A stretch of DNA of 11,496 nt from contig CAIVHJ010000451.1 in NCBI GenBank assembly GCA_903905665.1, positions 1-11,496 on the forward strand, in the 5' to 3' direction. Source of the DNA: an uncultured Phycisphaerales bacterium (GTDB lineage: Bacteria > Planctomycetota > Phycisphaerae > UBA1845 > CAIVHJ01). Both the position numbers and the translations under genes were made by a program. The notes below the pieces were generated by a model. That model saw only the letters and a program-made list of their open reading frames with translations. It was not told the DNA's origin and searched no databases. This document shows positions 1 to 6,041 of the stretch, piece by piece (within the stretch, counting starts at the first letter, position 1; every line of letters begins with the position of its first letter).

Positions 1-170
1 ACAAGGTCCGGTTCGAAGGCTCGCAACTTCCTGATGAAACGGTCCTCGTTCATTTGATCATCAAAGAAAACCTCGACCGTGTGCCCCGCCTGCTTCAGAA
101 CCGCCGAGATATACATGTAGCCCATGTATTCAATGAGGGTATCCTGACAAAGTGCGATCCGTGCCACCAT
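1..170 (-). CDS. B12-binding-domain radical SAM protein, N-terminal fragment (runs off left edge)
   Basis: Only the first 56 codons lie in the window; the gene continues beyond base 1. The start ATG occupies 168-170 on the complementary strand, with AAAGGA (175-180) four bases upstream as a Shine-Dalgarno site. The fragment reads as the first beta-alpha-beta unit of a cobalamin-binding (Rossmann-like) domain: a short hydrophobic strand (ARIALCQ, residues 3-9), then EYMGYMYISAVLKQAGH (14-30), a second strand VEVFF (32-36) and the start of the next helix ending in FEPDL (52-56). The 'MGxxYIxAVLKxAGHxVEV' pattern is typical of the N-terminus of B12-dependent radical SAM enzymes, which carry the CxxxCxxC iron-sulfur motif further downstream. 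That motif is outside the window, so the radical SAM part is inferred from the family and not seen. The substrate cannot be guessed. It follows the lipoprotein gene on the same strand, but a terminator candidate lies between them, so it is probably a separate transcription unit. Confidence 0.7.
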   Translation of the reverse strand, partial: MVARIALCQDTLIEYMGYMYISAVLKQAGHTVEVFFDDQMNEDRFIRKLRAFEPDL

Positions 171-216
171 TCGATCCTTTGATCATAGTCCCTTGCGACG
201 AATGACTCATTTATCG

Positions 217-226
217 GTCAATTGAC
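217..226. promoter_or_regulatory. 10-bp perfect palindrome upstream of the radical SAM gene
   Basis: GTCAATTGAC is a perfect inverted repeat, 46 bases upstream of the radical SAM start codon at 170, in the 174-bp gap between that gene and the lipoprotein stop. Its position would suit an operator for a dimeric regulator. A palindrome this short can arise by chance, and I could not place a good -10/-35 pair around it. Confidence 0.2.
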
Positions 227-270
227 AGGAATATCGCACCGAAAACACTCCTGTTCGGAATCAAACTCCC

Positions 271-310
271 TGCAAAAGAAAAGGGTGTGAAGCCGAGCGC
301 CCCACACCCC
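271..310 (-). terminator. Intrinsic terminator after the lipoprotein gene
   Basis: Read on the minus strand, GGGTGTG (complement of 303-309) pairs perfectly with CACACCC (complement of 283-289) around a 13-base loop. The loop itself contains GC-rich complementary bases. The stem is followed directly by TTTTCTTTTG (complement of 273-282), a U-rich tract. It begins 35 bases after the lipoprotein stop at 345 and before the radical SAM gene, the expected place for a Rho-independent terminator. Confidence 0.7.
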
Positions 311-344
311 GATACTCGATGCAACCTGAACGAATCGCGGTCAG

Positions 345-671
345 CTAACAACCGACTTGCTGCTGCTCGGCCACAATGCTCTGACGGAAAGCCGCGAGAG
401 AATCAAAGTTGCCCGCCTGAGCCTGTTCCTCCGTCACGCAACCGTTGTCAACTGCTTGAAGCGAATAATCCAATACCTGACACCCCAGTCCGACATTAGT
501 GGGGTCATTCAACAGCGCTTGGGTGGCCGTCGCCGTTTTTTGCACGGTTTGGTCACAACTCACAAATGGATCAACCGCCCCTCCCGCTCCACCTCCGCAA
601 CCTCCGATCGTCCCTGCCACCAGCGACACAACCATCACCAGCACGATCATCGAACCCAGCCATCTGACCAT
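345..671 (-). CDS. Small cysteine-containing lipoprotein of unknown function
   Basis: Encodes 108 residues. I chose the ATG at 669-671 because AAGGAG (678-683) lies six bases upstream and the product then begins directly with a signal peptide. An upstream in-frame ATG at 728 would add 19 residues before the signal and lacks such support. The N-terminus has MVRW, a hydrophobic core (about residues 8-20) and a lipobox IGGC with the modified cysteine at residue 25, so this should be a lipid-anchored envelope protein. The residue after Cys25 is Gly, not Asp, which under the E. coli Lol rule would favour outer-membrane sorting. A Gly-rich linker follows, then a mature part of about 75 residues with cysteines at 39, 64, 78 and 108, enough for two disulfides. 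I recognise no domain. A promoter candidate lies upstream and an intrinsic terminator downstream, so it is probably monocistronic. It points away from the zinc-ribbon gene. Confidence 0.8.
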   Translation of the reverse strand: MVRWLGSMIVLVMVVSLVAGTIGGCGGGAGGAVDPFVSCDQTVQKTATATQALLNDPTNVGLGCQVLDYSLQAVDNGCVTEEQAQAGNFDSLAAFRQSIVAEQQQVGC

Positions 672-677
672 TGGATG

Positions 678-683
678 CTCCTT
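678..683 (-). promoter_or_regulatory. Ribosome binding site deciding the lipoprotein start
   Basis: AAGGAG on the minus strand, within AAAAAGGAGC, six bases before the ATG at 669-671. It supports the shorter start that exposes a clean lipoprotein signal peptide, against the in-frame ATG at 728. Confidence 0.75.
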
Positions 684-739
684 TTTGTTTGAATGTACTA
701 CGTGTAATCCCCCGAAAATCGGAGGCACGAGGAAAAACC

Positions 740-768
740 AGCCTAAATCGTCCCTGTTCCAAAGTCAA
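740..768 (-). promoter_or_regulatory. Candidate sigma70-type promoter for the lipoprotein gene
   Basis: On the minus strand TTGACT (complement of 763-768, five of six consensus bases) is followed after exactly 17 bases by TAGGCT (complement of 740-745, three of six). Transcription would start about 60 bases before the lipoprotein start codon. The -35 and spacing are good but the -10 is poor, so this is only a candidate. Confidence 0.35.
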
Positions 769-987
769 CCTCGTAGCCCACAAAGCGATGGTGAACGGAC
801 CGGGTTCCCGAAAACCGGGTTTTGAAGCCGTTTTCCAAGGGCGCAACGTCCTGAAATGTTGGTCCGCAAAGGAATAACCAAAGCAACAAACTCTTATAGC
901 CGTTTAGGATAACGGATACCTCTTGTTGAGGAGAGACGCCTTGTGCATCTGTGTGCAGGTGGAGGAACAGACTGAGGAAAGACTACG

Positions 988-1287
988 GTGGGCAGCGACT
1001 GGCTGACATGGATGGGTGATGGAATATGGATGTTGGCCCTGGTCTTCGGGGTGGCGCTCATGGTCTGGACGGGCCGGATGCGCACGTTTGTGCATCACTC
1101 GGAACTCAACACGCAAAGCCGTTCGTCTCACTCCGCCGCGGTTTCTGAGGCGACGGCGCACACACAGAAAAAAATTACGCAAGCCAATCGTGTTTTTCCC
1201 ACGAAACCCGTCGAGTGCCCCTCGTGTCACCGCCGCAACGCATCCATCGCTTCGCAATGCGCCGAATGCGGACGACCATTGATTTGA
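988..1287 (+). CDS. Small membrane-anchored zinc-ribbon protein
   Basis: Encodes 99 residues from a GTG start. GAGGA (974-978) lies nine bases upstream and an in-frame TGA at 973-975 rules out a longer version. The N-terminus has one hydrophobic segment (about residues 12-28, GIWMLALVFGVALMVW), followed by basic residues GRMR, suggesting a single membrane span with a cytoplasmic C-terminus. A polar Ser/Thr/Gln-rich linker (about 38-70) leads to a C-terminal zinc ribbon with CPSC (77-80) and CAEC (91-94), ten residues apart. This is the common 'double zinc ribbon' knuckle found at the ends of many small bacterial proteins, where it usually mediates protein or nucleic-acid contacts. The specific role is unknown. 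No operon partner is evident: the next plus-strand gene starts 309 bp downstream, after a repeat element. Confidence 0.75.
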   Translation: MGSDWLTWMGDGIWMLALVFGVALMVWTGRMRTFVHHSELNTQSRSSHSAAVSEATAHTQKKITQANRVFPTKPVECPSCHRRNASIASQCAECGRPLI

Positions 1288-1596
1288 ATCCCCCACACTT
1301 CAGACCGATCCATTCATCCGATGATGCATCCTATTGAGAACCTATCCTAATACCACCCCTCACCCTACCCTCTCCCCTTGGAAGGGGAGAGGAGTAATGG
1401 GATAGGCTCTAATGCTCCCTGCCGCGTTTTCAGTATTGTCAGCACCGATTCCCGATTTTCCAGCCAGACTCCGGACGCCCTCTTGATCCCACCGTGGGTC
1501 TCGACACCTATTTAACTAAACCGCGATTCCGTGATTCCGATAATAGTTCATATAACCGCGAATCGGACCTTTACTTTTTTGGGACGCGTGCGAATT
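1288..1596. other. Intergenic region, 309 bp, before the large ATPase gene
   Basis: Holds the nested palindromic element at 1337-1410, described separately, and then the AT-richer upstream region of the ATPase gene. In the latter I see isolated -10-like boxes (GATAAT near 1538-1543 and TATAAC near 1551-1556) but no matching -35 at 16-18 bases, so I call no promoter. CGATTC and GAATCG form a short inverted repeat around these boxes. No small gene is apparent. Confidence 0.4.
1337..1410. repeat. Nested palindromic REP/MITE-like element
   Basis: The inner part is a perfect 11-bp inverted repeat, CCTCTCCCCTT (1369-1379) and AAGGGGAGAGG (1382-1392), separated by GG only. It is enclosed by outer arms AGAACCTATCC (1337-1347) and GGATAGGCTCT (1400-1410), which match at 10 of 11 positions. 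The left half includes CCCCTCACCCTACCC, which closely resembles the 'CCCTCACCCTAACCCTCTCCC' core of small dispersed intergenic repeats seen in many bacterial genomes. It could be such a REP/MITE copy or a structured transcript element after the zinc-ribbon gene. No T run follows, so it is not a classical terminator. Confidence 0.6.
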
Positions 1597-4500
1597 ATGT
1601 ACCTCCAATTCTTCGGATTGCGCGAAGCACCGTTCAACAACACGCTGGACTCGAAATTCTTTTTTGCGAGTCCCCAGCACGAAGAGGCGCTCGCCTCTCT
1701 GCGCTATTCGGTGTCGCAGAGAAAAGGAATGGTGGTCGTCACGGGGCCGATCGGTTCGGGCAAGAGCCTTTTGGGTCTGGCTTTGTTCCGTTCGCTGGGG
1801 GTTTCGGCGATTACGGCCCGTTTGAACATTTCCCGTGTGGACCCCCTCAATCTCATCGATGGGGTTTGCCGGGAATTTGAAATTCCCATCGATCCGCAAT
1901 TCACGCTGAAGGTGAAACTCGATTCAATCGAGGATTTTCTCCTCAAATCCCACGCCGGCGGGCGAGTCCCGATTTTGTTGATCGACGACGCCCACCTGCT
2001 CATGCAGGACAATCTGGAACAACTGCGTCTCATCGAAAACCTTGAAGTTTCGCAGGCGAAACTGTTGCAAATTATTTTGCTCGGCCAGCCTTCTTTGCAA
2101 ACGCTAACGCAGAAACCCGCCTCGCTCGGATTGACTCAGCGGATATTCCGAACGATCCATCTTCCGCCGCTCACTGCGGATTTGACGGGCGCCTACATCC
2201 TCCATCGCCTGAAACTTGTGGGTGCGCCCGAAGTCGAGATTTTCAGTTCCGACGCGGTGGCGTTGATTCATCAGTACACGGGGGGTATCCCCAGATTGAT
2301 CAATCATCTTTGCGACAGTTTGATGCTGTCCGCCTTCTCCGACGGATCACAAACGGTGGACGGCGATCGCACCAATCGCATCATCGACGAATTGACAACT
2401 TCGGGCACGGTCACCGGTGACAACGAATCCTCAACTTCTCCCGCCGAAGACACGCTTGCGGAAAACCGGTTGGCGGTTCGGATTGATTTGAACGCTTTGG
2501 ATACGGCTTCTGCCGGCGCCGATCTGCGCATCGTGGAACTTCAACGACTTTTTGGAAAAATCGAATCGCAGGAATTCAAACTGCGCGAGCACGAAACGCT
2601 GCTCGACCAGAGACTTCGGGAACTCAATTTGCGATCTCACAATCTGCGGCTCGAAGAGGAGCAGCGATTTGCAGATTTCTCCAGCCGGCTCGAACAGAAA
2701 TCGCAGGAACACGAAAAATACCTGCAACAAATTCTGGGCGGTCTTGAAAGCCGACTGGATGATCGTCAAACCGGGACCGACACGCGAATGCACGATCTGA
2801 ATCGTCTGACGGTTGGGCTGACCGAACAGGAACAACAAATTCAGCGGCGCGAAAAATCGCTCGCGACCCAAACCGACGTTCTCCAAAACCTCACGTCGCA
2901 GTTGGGCGAACGGGAAAAATCCGCGATTGAGAAACTGGCCAAACTCGCCCAGCAGGTTCACGAATCCGAACAATTGCTTTCGCAACTGGGCGACACGGAT
3001 CGCACCCTCACCCATCACGCTGCACAGATTGAAAAAAACCTGGCGACCCAGCACGAAGAGCTGAATCACGAACGAACGCAGTTTCAGCAATCCCTCGGCG
3101 TGAAACACGAGGAGATGAAGGAACTGATCGTCCAGTTCGAATCCCGCGAGAACGGATGGGCCAAGCGTCTGGCCGCGCTCGATGAACGGCTGCGGCAGTT
3201 CACGGATGCTCAGGAACATCTCCGCGAACTGGAATCACAGGTCACGACGACTTCCGCACGAGTCGAGTCGTCGCTGGCTACGCGACACTCCGAGTTGCTC
3301 GCCACGTTCAAACAACGCGAATCCGAGTTGCTCGCTCTGCTGGAAAAAACCCGATCCGAACTCGCCCAGCAACAGTCACAAGGCATGCTGACTCAGGAAG
3401 ACGCCGCGCGATCGCTCGAACGCCTGAGTTCAGCACGGGATCAGGCCTTGGAACAGATTCATCAATCTCGGCGCCAACTTGACGAACAACTCCAGACCCG
3501 TCAGCGCGAACTGGAAAACACGACGCGCCAGATGAACGTCCAGAACGAACAGGCACAACAGGCGCTGAACCAACTGGTCAATCGCGCTGATACTCTGTTG
3601 CAACAACCGCAATCGCTCTTGGCCGACGTTCAACGACAAACAGAGCAGGTGGACTGGATGGTCCAGATGGTCAAGTCCGCCGATGAATCCCTCAAAAAGA
3701 CACTGGAGACATCCGCCCAGCATACCCAAACCATCATCCGCGAAAACCAGACGGCCTCCCAGACACTCAAGGGGTTTTGCGAGCAGGCGGATCGGACCCG
3801 GGTGGAACTAACCGAGCAAAACGACCGCGCCGCCACGCAGACCGAATACTGGAAGCATCAGCTCGACGGCGCCGAAAGTCGCCTCCACACGCTCAACACA
3901 CGATTGGCGGATCAGGAACGGGCGCACCTGAACGTCGTGGAAAATGTGGAACGCCAAAACACGGAACTGGTTACCCAGTGCCAACAGCAACACGAAACCT
4001 TGATGGCGCAACACAAAGACAGCCTCGCTCAAGCCGAACAAACTCTGACCAATTCTCTTGAACAATTCGAGACCCGAACCCGCGCTTTGCTGGAACACCT
4101 GAACCGCGAACTGGAAACCAAAGAACATCAGGCCCAAGGGTTCCTCACCGTCACGCGAGAAACTTTTAACGAATTGCTCCAGGAGCACAGGCAACAGTGC
4201 GGCGCGCTACGAACTCAGTGGAACACTCAAGTCGCGGAACTCCGAGAGGCGACTCAACGAATCTTCACTGATGCGGCCCAAACTCAGGTGGAATCGCTCC
4301 GAGCCGCTCAAGAACAATCCGACGCCCATCTTGAACGAACGCGAACCCAGTTTGCTCAGACCGAACAAACTCTGGCCGGTTCGCTCGAACAGTTCGAGAC
4401 CCGAACCCACGCCTTGCTGGAACACCTGGGGCGCGAACTGGAAACCAAAGAGCATCAGTCCAAAGGATTCCTCACGGTCACGCGAAAAACCTTCAACGAA

Positions 4501-5952
4501 TTGCTTGGGGAGCACAAGCAACAGTGCGACGCGCTACGAACCCAGTGGAGCACTCAGGTCGCGGAACTCCGAGAGACAACACAACGGATCTTCACCGAAG
4601 CGACCCGAACTCAGGCGGAAGCGATCCAGACCGCTCAGGAACAATCCGACGCCCATCTCGAACGAACGCAAACCCAGCTTGCTCAGATTGAAGAATCGCA
4701 GGAGTCCATCCTCCACAAGAGCGTCGAGGAGCGCGACGCATTATTTACCCAGATTCAGAACCGCCTCGACGAGATCGAACAGGCCCAGGGCCGTCTTCTC
4801 GATCAGGGTCGGACCGAACTCGACGCCATGGAAAAACGGATCAAAACCCAGTTGGAGGAGACATCCCAATCACTCCGCGACCTCGACCAGCAGGCAGTTC
4901 AGGACCAGCAGCAACGTGCGGATCAAATTCAGCAGACCATCGCCGAATTCGAGCAAAAGCAGGATGCCCTACTCCAACAGGGTTCCGAAACCCACGACCG
5001 CTGGACGACTTCGCTCCAGAATCAAAGCGATTCAATCCGGCGACTGCAGCAGGAAACGATTCAACTGGTGGCCGATCTTACCGATCAGTTCCGATCCCAC
5101 ACGTCGGAAATCCTCGACGCCAAGGAACACAAGGTCTCTCAGATGGCATCGCAACTCTCGGATCGACTTACTCGACTCCACGAGCAGATGGCCCAGGCGG
5201 AATCGACGCATCAACAGTTGCAGGAATCCGGCATTCGAAAACTCGACGACCACTTCGTGCAACTGCGGTCAAATCTGGATCAACACACCACCGGCCACAT
5301 CGCCCAGATCAAGACCGAATTCGAGACCACGATGGAACAACAACGAGCGTTGCTGTTGGCGGTTTCCAAACAGGTCGATGCGAGAATGGAGCGCCTGCGC
5401 GACGAACTCCTCTCGACCGAAACCGCCATGGAAGACCAGCGCCGCCAAATCATCACCGACACGGAATCCCACGCCGCAAGATTCAAAACGCGGCTGGCCG
5501 ACATGATTCGATTTCATGAAACATCGTTGTTGCAGCTCGTCGCCGAGAGCAGCAACCGACTCGAACAACTCGAACAACAAATCGACGCCGCCCAGAAACT
5601 CTCCGACAAACTGCTGGAACAGGTGGACGACATGCAGGAAAGCGCCCTGCACCCCGTTCGCGTCATCGACGAACTTCGCACTTTGGCCCACGATTCGGAC
5701 ACAACCACCCGTCAATGTCAGGAACAGTTGAATGAAATGAAGGAAATGATTCAGCAGGCTTCCAAGGCCCGAATGTCGATTGAGGCGTTTGTCAAAGCGG
5801 TGAATCTCGTCGCCGCCGGAAAACGCGGTAACGATTCCACCGAAAATACATCTTCGTCACCCGAATCCGCTGCGGCCCCGTCGATTCCCGAAACGCAGAG
5901 CACCCTAACCGGAAAATTCAAAACCCTCGCCAAGTCCATCCATCGAAATTGA
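1597..5952 (+). CDS. GspA/ExeA-type AAA ATPase fused to a giant coiled-coil region (1,451 aa)
   Basis: I start it at the ATG at 1597, giving MYLQFFGLREAPF, the conserved beginning of GspA/ExeA-family ATPases; an upstream GTG at 1531 would add 22 unconserved residues. The Shine-Dalgarno site is weak. Residues 1-270 are a full AAA ATPase: Walker A GPIGSGKS (50-57), Walker B ILLIDDAH (126-133), a sensor-1-like LLGQPSL (161-167), QR (181-182) and TGGIPRLIN (228-236). An acidic linker (about 270-308) follows. Residues about 310-1385 are almost entirely Gln/Glu/Arg/Leu/Ala-rich with very few Pro or Gly, reading as long coiled coil. They include a tandem duplication (811-919 and 920-1028). The tail is Ser/Pro-rich and ends in a short basic helix-like segment (TGKFKTLAKSIHRN). 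Family members are usually a few hundred residues and often carry a transmembrane or peptidoglycan-binding part; neither is visible here. GspA/ExeA ATPases serve secretion-complex assembly or polysaccharide export, but this fusion's role is unknown. It stands alone and is convergent with the glycogen genes. Confidence 0.85.
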   Translation: MYLQFFGLREAPFNNTLDSKFFFASPQHEEALASLRYSVSQRKGMVVVTGPIGSGKSLLGLALFRSLGVSAITARLNISRVDPLNLIDGVCREFEIPIDPQFTLKVKLDSIEDFLLKSHAGGRVPILLIDDAHLLMQDNLEQLRLIENLEVSQAKLLQIILLGQPSLQTLTQKPASLGLTQRIFRTIHLPPLTADLTGAYILHRLKLVGAPEVEIFSSDAVALIHQYTGGIPRLINHLCDSLMLSAFSDGSQTVDGDRTNRIIDELTTSGTVTGDNESSTSPAEDTLAENRLAVRIDLNALDTASAGADLRIVELQRLFGKIESQEFKLREHETLLDQRLRELNLRSHNLRLEEEQRFADFSSRLEQKSQEHEKYLQQILGGLESRLDDRQTGTDTRMHDLNRLTVGLTEQEQQIQRREKSLATQTDVLQNLTSQLGEREKSAIEKLAKLAQQVHESEQLLSQLGDTDRTLTHHAAQIEKNLATQHEELNHERTQFQQSLGVKHEEMKELIVQFESRENGWAKRLAALDERLRQFTDAQEHLRELESQVTTTSARVESSLATRHSELLATFKQRESELLALLEKTRSELAQQQSQGMLTQEDAARSLERLSSARDQALEQIHQSRRQLDEQLQTRQRELENTTRQMNVQNEQAQQALNQLVNRADTLLQQPQSLLADVQRQTEQVDWMVQMVKSADESLKKTLETSAQHTQTIIRENQTASQTLKGFCEQADRTRVELTEQNDRAATQTEYWKHQLDGAESRLHTLNTRLADQERAHLNVVENVERQNTELVTQCQQQHETLMAQHKDSLAQAEQTLTNSLEQFETRTRALLEHLNRELETKEHQAQGFLTVTRETFNELLQEHRQQCGALRTQWNTQVAELREATQRIFTDAAQTQVESLRAAQEQSDAHLERTRTQFAQTEQTLAGSLEQFETRTHALLEHLGRELETKEHQSKGFLTVTRKTFNELLGEHKQQCDALRTQWSTQVAELRETTQRIFTEATRTQAEAIQTAQEQSDAHLERTQTQLAQIEESQESILHKSVEERDALFTQIQNRLDEIEQAQGRLLDQGRTELDAMEKRIKTQLEETSQSLRDLDQQAVQDQQQRADQIQQTIAEFEQKQDALLQQGSETHDRWTTSLQNQSDSIRRLQQETIQLVADLTDQFRSHTSEILDAKEHKVSQMASQLSDRLTRLHEQMAQAESTHQQLQESGIRKLDDHFVQLRSNLDQHTTGHIAQIKTEFETTMEQQRALLLAVSKQVDARMERLRDELLSTETAMEDQRRQIITDTESHAARFKTRLADMIRFHETSLLQLVAESSNRLEQLEQQIDAAQKLSDKLLEQVDDMQESALHPVRVIDELRTLAHDSDTTTRQCQEQLNEMKEMIQQASKARMSIEAFVKAVNLVAAGKRGNDSTENTSSSPESAAAPSIPETQSTLTGKFKTLAKSIHRN
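4027..4353 (+). repeat. Tandem duplication, copy 1 (327 bp, 109 codons)
   Basis: First copy of an in-frame direct repeat inside the coiled-coil region, residues 811-919 of the protein. Landmark segments shared with copy 2 are SLEQFETRT, RELETKEHQ, GFLTVTR, TFNELL, STQVAELRE-like and EQSDAHLERT. One cysteine (QQC, residue 868) and one tryptophan (TQW) recur at the same position in both copies. By hand alignment 86 of 109 residues are identical, with no gaps. Confidence 0.9.
4354..4680 (+). repeat. Tandem duplication, copy 2 (327 bp, 109 codons)
   Basis: Second copy, residues 920-1028, directly abutting copy 1 with an exact 327-base offset. After it the sequence resumes with GCTCAGATTGAAGAA, which still resembles the first bases of each copy for about 15 bases and then diverges. 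Long stretches such as the one around 4389-4400 are identical at the nucleotide level to copy 1, implying a fairly recent duplication or continuing homogenisation. Confidence 0.9.
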
Positions 5953-6041
5953 TCAGATACTGATGAGTCCTTCGGGCAAATGAGATTGATCTATCATCCG
6001 TCTCTCGAAATTGTTCCAGACAGGTCCGGCGCGGTGGGTTT

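Larger units (their letters stand above)
672..987. other. Divergent intergenic region, 316 bp
   Basis: Separates the minus-strand lipoprotein gene from the plus-strand zinc-ribbon gene. Besides the lipoprotein ribosome binding site and promoter candidate, it contains a small hairpin CCGA-AAA-TCGG (about 713-723) in the presumed lipoprotein leader. It also holds a GC-rich patch around 799-826 where ACCGGGTT occurs twice and CCCG pairs with CGGG before a short T run. I see no convincing plus-strand promoter for the zinc-ribbon gene and no plausible small gene. Confidence 0.5.

Noticed and set aside
287..825. Several small plus-strand frames opposite the lipoprotein gene (287-499, 357-692, 499-825)
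   Set aside because: All are antisense to a gene with a clear lipobox, ribosome binding site and terminator; none has independent support.
904..1296. 130-residue minus-strand open frame opposite the zinc-ribbon gene
   Set aside because: The plus-strand reading has a Shine-Dalgarno site, membrane segment and paired CxxC motifs; the antisense product has no coherent features.
2431..3219. 262-residue minus-strand open frame opposite the ATPase gene
   Set aside because: Antisense of Gln/Glu/Arg-rich codons gives a Phe/Leu-rich pseudo-protein; no start signal or recognisable domain.
4271..5506. 411-residue plus-strand open frame inside the coiled-coil gene
   Set aside because: It lies in a shifted frame of a clearly real gene, is extremely rich in Ser, Arg, Asn and Pro without domains, and arises from the biased codons of the coiled-coil region.
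1597..5952. SMC/Rad50-like chromosome protein
   Set aside because: Walker A and B both lie in the N-terminal 135 residues and there is no C-terminal ABC half with a signature motif; the ATPase is of GspA/ExeA type.
5953..6041. Possible terminator between the convergent ATPase and glgP genes
   Set aside because: Only a five-base-pair hairpin, ATCAG-ATA-CTGAT (5952-5964), is visible, with no T run on either strand.
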